In this document: positions 9,259 to 17,925 of the stretch, in pieces | Layout: each line of letters begins with the position of its first letter | Numbering within the stretch: position 1 is the stretch's first letter | Assembly (NCBI RefSeq): GCF_029868855.1 | Contig: NZ_JARWOV010000247.1 | Span: 1-59,818 of the forward strand | From: Nocardia carnea | Lineage (GTDB): Bacteria > Actinomycetota > Actinomycetes > Mycobacteriales > Mycobacteriaceae | Length of the DNA stretch: 59,818 nt | Direction of reading: 5' to 3' | Program-made: the position numbers and the translations under genes | Notes under the pieces: model-generated | Told to the model about the DNA's origin: nothing | What the model saw: the letters and a program-made list of their open reading frames with translations, nothing else | Databases searched by the model: none

Positions 9259-9415
9259 CGGCCCGCCGGATCACCGTTGCGGTATCGCTACGACACCGCT
9301 TCCGTACGGCACCCACCGCTCGTGCCGAGCACGGACAATACGCGACCACACCACCCGATATGCCTGCGCAAGCTACACCATCGCCGCGGCGGCGAACACA
9401 TCGGAGAACGCCGGG

Positions 9416-9973
9416 TCAGACCTCGAGCAGTTCGGATTCCTTGTGTTTCACCAGCTCGTCGATCTGACCGACATATCTGGCCGTGGTCTTGTCCAGTTCC
9501 TTCTCGGCCCGGCCGACTTCGTCCTCACCGGCTTCGCCGTCCTTCTGGATCCGGCCCAGTTCGTCCATGGCCTTGCGACGCACATTGCGGATCGAGACCT
9601 TGGCGTCCTCGCCCTTCTGCTTGGCCTGTTTGACCAGTTCGCGGCGCCGCTCCTCGGTGAGCTGCGGGATAGAGATCCGCAGGATATCGCCGTTGTTGGT
9701 CGGGTTCACGCCCAGATCGGAATTGCGGATCGCGGTTTCGATCGGCCCCAGCTGCGCCTGCTCGTACGGCTTCACCACCACCATCCGCGGCTCCGGGACG
9801 GTGATACTCGACATCTGGGTGATCGGGGTCGGCGATCCGTAGTAGTCGACCACGACCCGCGAGAACATCCCCGGGTTCGCGCGCCCGGTCCGGATGCTGC
9901 CTAGATCGTCCTTCGCCACCGAGACGGCCTTTTCCATCTTCTCCTCGGCGTCGAAGAGCGCTTCTTCAATCAC
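9416..9973 (-). CDS. frr: Ribosome recycling factor
   Basis: RRF splits post-termination ribosomes together with EF-G. 185 residues, the standard length, beginning MIEEALFDAEEKMEKAV. The conserved RTGRANPGMF and the long C-terminal helix of domain I (LTEERRRELVKQAKQKGEDAKVSIRNVRR region) are present. It lies 50 bp downstream of pyrH on the same strand, the near-universal pyrH-frr pair. Confidence 0.98.
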   Translation of the reverse strand: MIEEALFDAEEKMEKAVSVAKDDLGSIRTGRANPGMFSRVVVDYYGSPTPITQMSSITVPEPRMVVVKPYEQAQLGPIETAIRNSDLGVNPTNNGDILRISIPQLTEERRRELVKQAKQKGEDAKVSIRNVRRKAMDELGRIQKDGEAGEDEVGRAEKELDKTTARYVGQIDELVKHKESELLEV

Positions 9974-10023
9974 GACCGTTCCTCCACTGCGTCGTCATCG
10001 TCATGACCCGCGGGCCCGCGGTA

Positions 10024-10752
10024 TCAGGATCGAACCAATGTGCCGATCTTCTCACCGGCCACCGCCCGGGCGATATTGCCCTTGGTCAACAAATTGAACA
10101 CCAGCATCGGCATCTGGTTGTCCATGCACAAACTGAACGCCGTCGAATCGGCGACCTTCAGATCGCGTTCGATGGCTTCCTTGTGCGTGATCTCGTGGAA
10201 CATGCTGGCGTCCGGATCCAACCGTGGATCGGCATCGAATACCCCGTCGACGGCTTTGGCCATGAGCACGACCTCGGCGCCGATCTCCAGCGCCCGCTGG
10301 GCGGCGGTGGTGTCGGTCGAGAAGTAGGGCATCCCCATCCCGGCACCGAAGATCACCACACGTCCCTTCTCCAGATGCCGCTTGGCGCGCAACGGCAGGT
10401 AGGGTTCGGCGACCTGGCCCATCGTGATGGCGGTCTGCACCCTGGTGTCCACGCCCTGTTTCTGCAGGAAATCCTGCAGCGCCAGACTGTTCATCACCGT
10501 GCCGAGCATGCCCATGTAATCCGACCGGGCGCGTTCGAGACCACGCTCCTCGAGTTCGGCACCGCGGAAGAAGTTCCCACCGCCGATCACCACTGCCACC
10601 TGCACCCCGGTGGAAACGACCTCGGCGATCTGCTCCGCGACGGTCTGCACCATATCGGGATCCAGCCCCACCGTGCCGCCGCCGAACATCTCACCACCCA
10701 GTTTCAGCAGTACCCGGCGATATCCTGGGCGGTCGGTCCCGGGGTGCGTCAT
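10024..10752 (-). CDS. pyrH: Uridylate kinase
   Basis: Hexameric bacterial UMP kinase of the amino-acid-kinase fold; converts UMP to UDP in pyrimidine synthesis. From the ATG at 10752 the product is 242 residues and starts MTHPGTDRPGYRRVLLKLGGEMFGG. The nucleotide loop is VVIGGGNFFRG and the UMP-site region GMGMPYFSTDTTAAQRALEI. A GGAG lies about a dozen bases upstream. An in-frame ATG at 10800 would add 16 Arg-rich residues and is less likely. Confidence 0.96.
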   Translation of the reverse strand: MTHPGTDRPGYRRVLLKLGGEMFGGGTVGLDPDMVQTVAEQIAEVVSTGVQVAVVIGGGNFFRGAELEERGLERARSDYMGMLGTVMNSLALQDFLQKQGVDTRVQTAITMGQVAEPYLPLRAKRHLEKGRVVIFGAGMGMPYFSTDTTAAQRALEIGAEVVLMAKAVDGVFDADPRLDPDASMFHEITHKEAIERDLKVADSTAFSLCMDNQMPMLVFNLLTKGNIARAVAGEKIGTLVRS

Positions 10753-10962
10753 CGGCTGGCGTCTCCTTCGGCGATCGGCGGTGCGGTAGATAGCGTTCAT
10801 GGTGCGGGGCCGCCGGGGAACCGGTGCCGTCCGCTTCCGACTGGCCCGGGCGCGGGGCGCGGCTATGTGGCATAGGCAGCACAGGGCGGCTTCTATCCTG
10901 CCCTACGCCGCTCGGCGCCGATACGACGGGGCGGCCGAGCCCGGAAAGAGCCCGCTCAGCAG

Positions 10963-10997
10963 CAGACCCCCGCCGCAGCGTATGCGACGGGGGTCTG
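10963..10997 (-). terminator. Hairpin downstream of tsf
   Basis: A perfect 10-bp stem (CAGACCCCCG with CGGGGGTCTG) encloses a further CGCA/TGCG stem, 12 bp after the tsf stop codon. No U-run follows, as is common for actinobacterial terminators. It likely ends or stabilises the rpsB-tsf transcript before pyrH. Confidence 0.7.
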
Positions 10998-11008
10998 TAC
11001 GAAGCGGA

Positions 11009-11833
11009 TCAGGCCTGGCCGACCTCGAACCGGGCGAACCGGGTGACGGTGACACCGGCCTCGTCCAGCAGAGCCTTCACGGTCTTCTTGTTATCGGTGA
11101 CCGACGCCTGCTCGAGCAGTACGACGTCCTTGAAGAAGCCGTTCACGCGACCCTCGGTGATCTTGGGCAGCGCAGCCTCGGGCTTACCTTCTTCGCGGGC
11201 GGTCTGCTCCGCGATGCGGCGCTCGTTCTCGACGATATCGGCCGGCACCTCGTCACGGGTGACGTACTTGGCCTTGAGCGCGGCGATCTGCATGGCGGCG
11301 CCACGGGCGGCCTCGGCGGCAGCATCGCCGGAACCGGTGTACTCGACGAGCACACCGACGGCCGGCGGCAGATCCGAGGCCCGCTTGTGCAGGTAGGTGG
11401 CGACCGGGCCGTCGAGGGAGACGACACGACGCAGTTCCAGTTTCTCGCCGATCTTGGCGGCCAGCGCCTGCAGTGCCTCGTCGACAGTCGAGCCGTCGAG
11501 GGCCACTGCCTTGAGAGCATCCACATCGGCCGGTTCGGCGGCCGCGGCGGCGGTGACGATCCTGTCGGCCAGCTCCTGGAACTCCGCGTTCTTGGCGACG
11601 AAGTCGGTTTCGGAGTTGATCTCGACCATCACGCCGTCCTTGGCGATGACCAGGCCCTCGGCGGTGGTGCGCTCGGCCCGTTTGCCGACATCCTTGGCGC
11701 CCTTGATGCGCAGCAATTCCACGGCCTTGTCGAAATCGCCGTCGGTTTCGGCCAGCGCGTTCTTGCAGTCCATCATTCCGGAGCCGGTGAGCTCCCGCAG
11801 CCGCTTCACGTCAGCGGCGGTGTAGTTCGCCAT
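11009..11833 (-). CDS. tsf: Translation elongation factor Ts
   Basis: Guanine nucleotide exchange factor for EF-Tu. 274 residues. The N-terminal UBA-like domain has VKRLRELTGSGMMDCKNAL, followed by the signature VEINSETDFVAKN in the core. Its length and the two-subdomain core are typical. It lies downstream of rpsB with an unusually structured 147-bp spacer, described separately. Confidence 0.98.
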   Translation of the reverse strand: MANYTAADVKRLRELTGSGMMDCKNALAETDGDFDKAVELLRIKGAKDVGKRAERTTAEGLVIAKDGVMVEINSETDFVAKNAEFQELADRIVTAAAAAEPADVDALKAVALDGSTVDEALQALAAKIGEKLELRRVVSLDGPVATYLHKRASDLPPAVGVLVEYTGSGDAAAEAARGAAMQIAALKAKYVTRDEVPADIVENERRIAEQTAREEGKPEAALPKITEGRVNGFFKDVVLLEQASVTDNKKTVKALLDEAGVTVTRFARFEVGQA

Positions 11834-11870
11834 CGGGGGCGAGCCTCCTTCGAGAAAGTCAGGTACCGGT

Positions 11871-11959
11871 CAGCGGTGGCCACGACTCGTACAGCCGTGA
11901 CCACCGCTGTGGAAATTCGGGTTCGGTGGCGCTCACCTCGGCGGTGGGCGGTGAGCGCC
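11871..11959 (-). promoter_or_regulatory. Tandem hairpins in the rpsB-tsf spacer
   Basis: Two inverted repeats sit side by side between rpsB and tsf. Arms 11871-11884 and 11896-11909 form a 14-bp stem with one mismatch around an 11-base loop. Arms 11928-11937 and 11950-11959 form a perfect 10-bp stem (GGCGCTCACC with GGTGAGCGCC). There is no U-run. Possible roles are partial termination, RNA processing or mRNA stabilisation, setting the S2 to EF-Ts ratio; this is inference. Confidence 0.6.
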
Positions 11960-11980
11960 GGCCGAACACGGGGTGACGAC

Positions 11981-12805
11981 TCAGGCCTCGGCCGGAGTCT
12001 CCGCGGGCGCCTCGGCCGGGGTCTCGGCGCCGGGCGCGGCCTGCGCCAGCAGCTCCTGCTCCCACTCCGGCAGCGGCTCCGCGCCGGCCTCGGGCTTGTC
12101 GTCGCCGCCGGAACGGCCGGCCCGGGCCTGCACACCCTCGGCCACCGCGGAGGCGACGACCTTGGTGAGCAGCGCGGCGGAACGGATCGCGTCGTCGTTA
12201 CCCGGGATCGGGTAGTCGACGAGGTCGGGATCGCAGTTGGTGTCCAGGATCGCGATGACCGGGATGTTCAGCTTGCGGGCCTCGCCGACGGCGATGTGCT
12301 CTTTGTTGGTGTCGACAACCCAGATGGCCGAGGGCACCTTCTGCATATCGCGGATACCGCCGAGGGTGCGGTCCAGTTTGTTCATCTCACGCGTGAGCAT
12401 GAGGATTTCCTTCTTGGTGCGACCTTCGAAACCACCGGTCTGCTCCATGGCCTCGAGCTCCTTGAGGCGCTGCAGGCGCTTGTGCACGGTGGAGAAGTTG
12501 GTGAGCATGCCGCCCAGCCAGCGCTGGTTCACATAGGGCATACCGACCCGGGTGGCCTCGGCCGCGATGGATTCCTGGGCCTGCTTCTTGGTGCCGACGA
12601 ACAGGACGGTGCCGCCGTGCGCGACGGTCTCCTTGACGAATTCGTAGGCCTTGTCGATGTAGGTCAGCGTCTGCTGCAGATCGATGATGTAGATGCCGTT
12701 GCGGTCGGTGAAGATGAACCGCTTCATCTTCGGGTTCCAGCGACGGGTCTGGTGCCCGAAATGCGCGCCGCTGTCGAGCAGCTGCTTCATGGTTACGACA
12801 GCCAT
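11981..12805 (-). CDS. rpsB: 30S ribosomal protein S2
   Basis: Small-subunit protein S2, 274 residues from the ATG giving MAVVTMKQLLDSGAHFGHQTRRWNPKM. The two S2 signatures are visible: GAHFGHQTRRWNPKM near the start and PDLVDYPIPGNDDAIRS later. The last ~50 residues are an Ala/Glu/Pro-rich extension (ETPAEAPAETPAEA) often seen in actinobacterial S2. In-frame sequence upstream of 12805 is not S2-like. Confidence 0.98.
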   Translation of the reverse strand: MAVVTMKQLLDSGAHFGHQTRRWNPKMKRFIFTDRNGIYIIDLQQTLTYIDKAYEFVKETVAHGGTVLFVGTKKQAQESIAAEATRVGMPYVNQRWLGGMLTNFSTVHKRLQRLKELEAMEQTGGFEGRTKKEILMLTREMNKLDRTLGGIRDMQKVPSAIWVVDTNKEHIAVGEARKLNIPVIAILDTNCDPDLVDYPIPGNDDAIRSAALLTKVVASAVAEGVQARAGRSGGDDKPEAGAEPLPEWEQELLAQAAPGAETPAEAPAETPAEA

Positions 12806-13219
12806 TGCTCTCGTATCTCTCTTTCGTTGCCGGTTGTCGCAGCAAGCCGGCGGCCTGCTGCCCTGGCACCACAGAACACTCGGACCCGATCGTCGATCGG
12901 GACCAGCCGAGACGTCCCCTGTTCCGGAATCGCGCCGCCGGCCGTCGGCTCCATGGGGAGCGCGTGGTGGGCAGCGCCGTGATGAACAAGCACGGTGGTG
13001 CGCGAAGTCGGTCGGTGTCACGCAGAAACCTGCGACCACAGACCGCTCGGCCAGTTTACGGCGTGCGCTGCGAGAATCGGAAATCGGCCGGTCGCACGGG
13101 TGCCTCCGACGAGGCGCGGGCAGGTCTTTCGAAATGGGATTTATTCACAAGTGACGGTTTATCCACAGGTGCCGGATTTGCGGGTTCCGGCCGGAATCCA
13201 CCGCAGGCACGCTGAGCGT
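12806..13219. other. Intergenic region upstream of rpsB
   Basis: About 410 bp with no convincing gene on either strand. It must hold the rpsB promoter and leader, and contains a pair of perfect DnaA-box sequences at 13141-13167. Confidence 0.6.
13141..13167 (+). promoter_or_regulatory. Two DnaA-box 9-mers in tandem
   Basis: TTATTCACA at 13141-13149 and TTATCCACA at 13159-13167 both match the TTATNCACA DnaA-box consensus exactly, in the same orientation and 18 bp apart. AT-rich 9-mers of this kind should be rare in such G+C-rich DNA. They lie about 340 bp upstream of rpsB. Binding by DnaA is inferred from sequence only. Confidence 0.5.
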
Positions 13220-14296
13220 ATGAGCCGTCACCACAGCATCGACCACACCCTCGACCCCTCCGCCGGGCTCCCGCCCGCTCCACGGAGCTGGCCCTATATC
13301 GCACCACGTGACCGGCCGGTCATGCCACGAACCGCGGGCAGCGGCGGATCGCTGCCACCGTGGCCGCGAAGACCGCCGGAACCGCCGGCAGCGAACACCC
13401 GAGCGCAGCGGGCGCTGCGCGGCGACGCCGGCATCCCCGGCCACACCGCGCGCACCCGGCACGGTCCGGCCCCGCGATTCGCACGCCGACCGTGGTGTAC
13501 CGACAGCCACCGGACGACGAGCACCGATCGGCTCGTCGACACACCGACATCGTCCGTCGCCGATACGGCCGGCAACGAGCCCGAGCCGCGGGCATGCGAG
13601 GCCGGGTCGAGCGCTGCGCAGCGATCCCGGGACTCATGGTTTCTCCCGGTTCCCGCTGGTGCACACCACCGAAACATTTCTGCCACAGCATCCGCTCGTG
13701 CTCGGAGCGAAGCCACGGCGTCCGGGGCGAATCATCCGGTCCGGAACGCGGGCCGGGCGGCTGCCGAGACCGGTACGGGCACCACGGTGCAGGTCGCGGG
13801 TCCCGGAATTTCGGAGCCGGTCGCCGCGGGAACCGGCGATATCGAACGGCGGGCCCGGCGTTACGAACGCCGGATTGCGCACGGCGCCTCACGCCCCACG
13901 GAACACGACCGTGTCCCCGTACCGGCCGGCGCCGTCGGATCGCAGCGCGCGAACCCAGGGCGCCGGTCTCCCGCGCTGCCGCCCGGTGGCACGCAGCCGC
14001 TCGTGGACATACCGTCGCGGCTCGCACCCGGTCGGCGATTCCGGCGTTCGCCGGTCCGGAACCCGATCCGGCGTGGTGTCCCGGAAGACCACATCGGCGC
14101 GCGGAGCCGCTCCGGCCGATATCCGAGCGCGGCGGGGTCGGGCGACGTCACCCGGCCGTGCGGACTACGGGGGCTCGGATATCGGTGGTCCTCCTCGGCA
14201 ACAGCTCCGACACCGAAAGGGCGAGGTCACACGGACGCCCCCGCTGTCAGGCACCTACGACTGCGCAGTGACGGGAGACTCCCGGAGACACGGGTG
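13220..14296 (+). other. Open frame of doubtful coding value upstream of the secreted protein
   Basis: One reading frame stays open from before 13220 to 14998. From an ATG at 13220 it would encode a Pro/Arg/Ala-rich product (MSRHHSIDHTLDPSAGLPP) running into the better-supported gene at 14297. The first ~20 codons have strongly G/C-ended third positions, but the middle is mixed and Arg-rich, as in noncoding G+C-rich DNA. No domain is recognisable. It may be a disordered protein, a decayed gene or chance. Confidence 0.35.
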
Positions 14297-14998
14297 ATGG
14301 CTGTGGGAAGCAGACAGGTGACCACCCGTTCGGTTTCCGTGCGGGCTCGGCACCGTCGCTCCGTAGTGGGGCGCCGGCGGTGGGACGTACTGCTCGGTGC
14401 CGCATTCACCACGGTGCTCATCGCGTTCCCGCTGGGGCCGGGAGCAACAGCCGCCGCCTACTCCGGCGAGTCCTCGGTGCTCGCGCAGTCGCATACCGGA
14501 AATACCGCGGACGGCAACGGCCGGACGAGGGCACCACACGCGAATGCCCCGCTTCCGGATACTTCGGCCGATCGCGCTCGGCCGGTTACAGCGGCGATCA
14601 CTGCACCGGCCGCTGACGGCACTCATCACCTCCTGGTGGGTATGCCGGCCCGGAAATCTCCCGTCTCTCCTGGGGAGGCGGCGCCGAGATCTGCCGACGT
14701 GGCAGCTGCCCCGGCTCTCGGCCGGACAGGGCACCGACCGAATCCGGCGGCGACCTCAGGTGTCGGTCCCGCCACCCCGGCCTCGGTCGCCGTATGCGGC
14801 GGATCGGGTTCTGCTTCGAGATCCGGGTCCCGGTCCGAATCTGCGCCCTGGTCCGGGTCCGCCGAGTTCGGGGCCGGTTCTGCGTCCGGGTCGGCCTGCA
14901 CGGTCGTTCCGGCATTGGGCGAGCTGCTGCGCACACTGATCCGGCTCGCACCGAAGATCGCTCCGCCACCCTGTCCGTGGCCGAATGGCCGGACGTAG
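14297..14998 (+). CDS. Putative secreted Ser/Gly/Ala-rich protein
   Basis: Reads as a 233-residue exported protein. The N-terminus is strongly basic (about 1-29), a hydrophobic core follows at about 33-50 (VLLGAAFTTVLIAFPLG) and a likely signal peptidase site near ATAAA. The rest is low complexity, with repeated SGS-type units at about 170-200. The C-terminal segment is more ordered (ALGELLRTLIRLAPKIAPPPCPWP) with cysteines that could pair. A GGAG lies 8 bases before the ATG. It has no recognised family. It overlaps the start of the M23 gene by 14 bp, suggesting cotranscription. Confidence 0.5.
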   Translation: MAVGSRQVTTRSVSVRARHRRSVVGRRRWDVLLGAAFTTVLIAFPLGPGATAAAYSGESSVLAQSHTGNTADGNGRTRAPHANAPLPDTSADRARPVTAAITAPAADGTHHLLVGMPARKSPVSPGEAAPRSADVAAAPALGRTGHRPNPAATSGVGPATPASVAVCGGSGSASRSGSRSESAPWSGSAEFGAGSASGSACTVVPALGELLRTLIRLAPKIAPPPCPWPNGRT

Positions 14999-15554
14999 GA
15001 GCGCCGCCGGGCCGGGCGTACGGAGGGGGTACGCCCGGCCCTACGTGGGGCCCTTCGCGGCGCTCATGGTTCCGCTGATGGCGTTGATCTCCACAGGCAC
15101 GGCCGCAGCAGGCCCCGACAAGCCGTTCACCTGGCCGCTGCGGCCACGGCCGGCCATCGAACGAGCCTTCGACCCACCGGAGCAGGACTGGCTGCCCGGG
15201 CATCGCGGCGTCGATCTCGCCGGGACACCGGGCCAGCCTGTTTACGCGGCCGGTCCGGGAATCGTGGTCTTCGCCGGCGAAGTGGCCGGTCGGCCGGTGG
15301 TATCGATACGTCACGAAGGAGACCTGCGGACGACCTATGAACCGGTGACGGCGACGGTCACGGTCGGTAGCCGCGTCACCCGCGATACGGCGATCGGTGC
15401 CCTCGAAGCCGGGCACGCGGGATGCGCGACGGCTTGTCTGCATTGGGGTGTGCGCCGCGAGCACAGCGGCAGGGCGAAACGGGAGTATCTGGATCCACTC
15501 GGCCTGCTGCGCCTGGCCCCTATCCGCCTGAAACCGGTGCTCCCGGGCCGGTGA
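14985..15554 (+). CDS. M23/LytM-family peptidase, secreted
   Basis: Predicted cell-wall peptidase, 189 residues. The Arg-rich N-terminus and hydrophobic stretch (about 22-42, ending TAAA) form a signal peptide. The M23 domain has the zinc motif GHRGVDLAG (H73, D77) and the late motif CLHWGV (H153). The residue two before H153 is Cys151 instead of the usual His of HxH, the general base in LytM enzymes, so activity is uncertain. The start is uncertain: a hairpin falls inside codons 9-19, and ATG at 15066 is an alternative. M. tuberculosis also has an M23 protein beside rpsB. Confidence 0.82.
   Translation: MAGRRSAAGPGVRRGYARPYVGPFAALMVPLMALISTGTAAAGPDKPFTWPLRPRPAIERAFDPPEQDWLPGHRGVDLAGTPGQPVYAAGPGIVVFAGEVAGRPVVSIRHEGDLRTTYEPVTATVTVGSRVTRDTAIGALEAGHAGCATACLHWGVRREHSGRAKREYLDPLGLLRLAPIRLKPVLPGR
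15009..15041 (+). terminator. Perfect 13-bp hairpin at the start of the M23 gene
   Basis: Arms GGGCCGGGCGTAC and GTACGCCCGGCCC pair perfectly around a 7-base loop, just after the stop of the upstream gene at 14998 and within the first codons of the M23 frame. No U-run follows. It could be a terminator for the upstream gene or a leader element limiting M23 translation. Confidence 0.55.
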
Positions 15555-15710
15555 CCGAACGCGGAAAGACGCATCGGCCGGACGCCGGTCGTGCGCCTTC
15601 GTCGCGGTAGTGAGCATGGTGCGGAGCCGGACAGCTCCGGCTGCTTCCGAAGGTCCGATGAACAGGACCCGGAGCTATGCGGTGCGGTAGGCACCTGTAC
15701 TCCGAATGCG

Positions 15711-16037
15711 TTAGCCGGCGGCCGGGGTGACCAGCGTGAACCCGACGGTGACGGCCGCGGCGACGACCACAGCCACGGTCGTCCACCGGATACTCGTCGA
15801 GCCGGAGCCGCCCGCACCTCGGTGCAGCCGCAGATTGCGCCGGTAACCCAGCCCGGCGACGGCGAGCAGGACGAGGCCGGCGATACCGGGCGCCAGGGCG
15901 GCGGTATCCCAGCCGGCCTGGAGTACCGAGCGGAGCAGCAGCAGTGCGACGGCCACCGTGCCCAGGCATGTGCGCCGCCACGACAGTGCGGTCCGTTCCG
16001 CGGCCAATCGGATTTCGGTGGGATCGGGCATCGGCAT
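15711..16037 (-). CDS. DUF202 membrane protein (second of pair)
   Basis: 108 residues. The N-terminal LAAERTALSWRRTCLG is the DUF202 hallmark, followed by three hydrophobic segments at about 24-42, 46-62 and 83-103. The start lies 3 bp after the upstream DUF202 gene's stop, so the two are translated together. Function unknown. Confidence 0.85.
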   Translation of the reverse strand: MPMPDPTEIRLAAERTALSWRRTCLGTVAVALLLLRSVLQAGWDTAALAPGIAGLVLLAVAGLGYRRNLRLHRGAGGSGSTSIRWTTVAVVVAAAVTVGFTLVTPAAG

Positions 16038-16040
16038 ACC

Positions 16041-16427
16041 TCAGTGCAGCAGTACTGCCACGCAGGCGAGTACCGCCACGAACGCGGTTCCCGCGGAAAG
16101 TACGGGGACGAGCACCGTGCCGGGCAGGGGCCGGCCCTCGTCCATGGCCGACCGGATGCGGCGCCAGTGCAGGAAGGCACCGACCGCCACCACCAGCGAC
16201 AGCACCAGGCAGCTCACTGCCAGCGCGGAACGGAAGTCCGATGGCCACTGCTCCACCACCACGGTGTGCACGGCGACACCACCGGCAAGCAACCCGAGTG
16301 CGGTACGAATCCACGACAGGAATGTGCGTTCGTTGGCGAGAGTGAACCGGTAATCGATCGGTGCCACGGCAGGTTCCGGTGTCTCATCGACGCCCGGCTC
16401 ACCGGTCTCGCCCGGTATCGGGCTCAT
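16041..16427 (-). CDS. YidH/DUF202 membrane protein (first of pair)
   Basis: 128 residues with an acidic, Pro/Glu-rich N-terminus and the DUF202 motif FTLANERTFLSWIRTALG at about 28-45, followed by three hydrophobic helices. It forms a two-gene operon with the smaller DUF202 protein downstream. Paired DUF202 proteins are common in actinobacteria and may form a complex; the function is not established. Confidence 0.88.
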   Translation of the reverse strand: MSPIPGETGEPGVDETPEPAVAPIDYRFTLANERTFLSWIRTALGLLAGGVAVHTVVVEQWPSDFRSALAVSCLVLSLVVAVGAFLHWRRIRSAMDEGRPLPGTVLVPVLSAGTAFVAVLACVAVLLH

Positions 16428-16834
16428 CGAGTATTCGCGCTGTCAGCGGTCTGCACGCTCACCTCCCGATCCGCATACGGGCCCAGCTGAACGGATCCGC
16501 TGGACAGCGTAAACGCCGCGCTGTACACGAGTCCACGTCCACGCGCCGTTTCCGGTATATCCGGCCGAGATCGGAAAGCGCGCGTTCATCGGAGACGGCC
16601 CAGGCTTCGGCTGCCGGCGCATTGCGCAGATCGAAACCATTTCCCGCATCGATCCCCCTCGCTTACGTCGACCGCTATCACCTCGTTGGACGAGTACATC
16701 CGGAGTTCGGGGCCCGCTGATCGGCCTGGAGATCGGGCTACCGGGCTTTACCTTCATGGGCGCGCAGGTCATCAGCGGATTCGCCGGTCCGGCCGATCGC
16801 CGCCGCACGTGGTGTCGAGACGATCGGCTGTCTC
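16428..16834. other. Intergenic region between the DUF202 pair and xerC
   Basis: About 400 bp. Open frames here lack recognisable features and I see no RNA gene or clear repeat. It should contain the DUF202 operon promoter. Confidence 0.5.
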
Positions 16835-17764
16835 TCACGCCCGGGGATGCGCTTGGTCGTGTGCTGCGCGGAGACGTTCGATGGATACGTGGGTGTAGAG
16901 CTGAGTGGTGGCCAGGCTGGCGTGGCCCAGTAATTCCTGCACCACCCGAAGGTCGGCACCGCCTTCGAGCAGATGCGTGGCCGCCGTATGCCGGAGCCCG
17001 TGCGGACCCATATCCGCGACGCCGGGCACGGCGGATATCGCCGCGTGCACGACGGTCCGGGCTTGGCGCTGGTCCAGGCGCCGGCCGCGCCGGCCCAGCA
17101 ACAGGGCGCGACCGGAATCCGGGGTGGCCAGCATCGGCCGGCCGTGGTTGAGCCAGTTGTGTACCGCACGGTCGGCGGGCAGCCCGAACGGCGCGGATCG
17201 TTCCTTGCGCCCTTTACCGAGTACGCGCACCACCCGGCGTTCGCGGTCCACATCGTCGATATCGAGGCCGCACAGCTCGCTGACCCGGATACCGGTGGCA
17301 TAGAGCAGTTCGATGATGAGCCGGTCGCGTAATGCCATCGGGTCGTGCTGGGCCGCACCCGATTCCACCGCAGACATGATCCGCGCGGCCTGTTCCTGAC
17401 CCAGCACCGCGGGCAGGCTGCGATGCGGCTTGGGTGCGGCCAGACGCAGGCCGGGATCGCGTTCCAGCCGACCGGTATGGGTGAGCCACGCGGTGAACGC
17501 CCGGGCCGCGGAGGCGCGTCGCGCCATGCTCGTACGCGCGGCGCCCTGTTCCGCGTGCGCCGCCAGCCACGACCGCAGGGTGGTCAGATCGAGTTCGCGT
17601 AGCGAAGCATCGGCAGACTGTCCGAGCAGATGCCGCAGCAGCGACCGGATATCGCCGAGGTAGGCGCGCACGGTATGCGCCGACCGGTTACGTCCGAGTT
17701 CCAGATATCTCTCGTATTCGCTCAGCAAGGCTTCCAGGTCCTCGGGTAGTTCCGCCACCACCAC
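16835..17764 (-). CDS. xerC: Tyrosine recombinase XerC
   Basis: Site-specific recombinase that with XerD resolves chromosome dimers at dif. 309 residues. The N-terminal SAM-like core-binding domain is at about 10-100; the catalytic domain has R160 (ATGIRVSELCGL), K184 (GKGRKE), H255 and R258 (PHGLRHTAATHLLEGG), H281 (LGHASLATTQ) and nucleophile Y290 (LYTHVS). All six catalytic positions are present. The start is GTG, and an adjacent second GTG is also possible. It lies 161 bp downstream of dprA. Confidence 0.97.
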   Translation of the reverse strand: MVVAELPEDLEALLSEYERYLELGRNRSAHTVRAYLGDIRSLLRHLLGQSADASLRELDLTTLRSWLAAHAEQGAARTSMARRASAARAFTAWLTHTGRLERDPGLRLAAPKPHRSLPAVLGQEQAARIMSAVESGAAQHDPMALRDRLIIELLYATGIRVSELCGLDIDDVDRERRVVRVLGKGRKERSAPFGLPADRAVHNWLNHGRPMLATPDSGRALLLGRRGRRLDQRQARTVVHAAISAVPGVADMGPHGLRHTAATHLLEGGADLRVVQELLGHASLATTQLYTHVSIERLRAAHDQAHPRA

Positions 17765-17925
17765 ACCGTTGCCCGCGGCGCCCGGGTCCGCAACCCCACG
17801 CGCCGTTACCGATCACCATCGCTCACCGGCTGCAACCGCAGCGGATGCTGCATCGTGGTCCGCACCCGGTGCGCGCAACGTGCCCCGAACCTGCCTGAGC
17901 ATCCTTCGCCCGCTGCCTGCTCGAA

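Noticed and set aside
8089..9633. Long plus-strand open frame opposite cdsA and frr
   Set aside because: Covers two well-identified genes on the other strand and has His/Arg/Gln-rich shadow composition.
14626..14934. Minus-strand Asp/Pro-rich frame opposite the Ser/Gly-rich protein
   Set aside because: The plus-strand frame has a signal peptide and a ribosome site; the minus frame is the complement of the same repeats.
16443..16838. Minus-strand open frame of about 130 codons between xerC and the DUF202 pair
   Set aside because: No ribosome site, no domain, composition like noncoding sequence, and it overlaps the xerC end.
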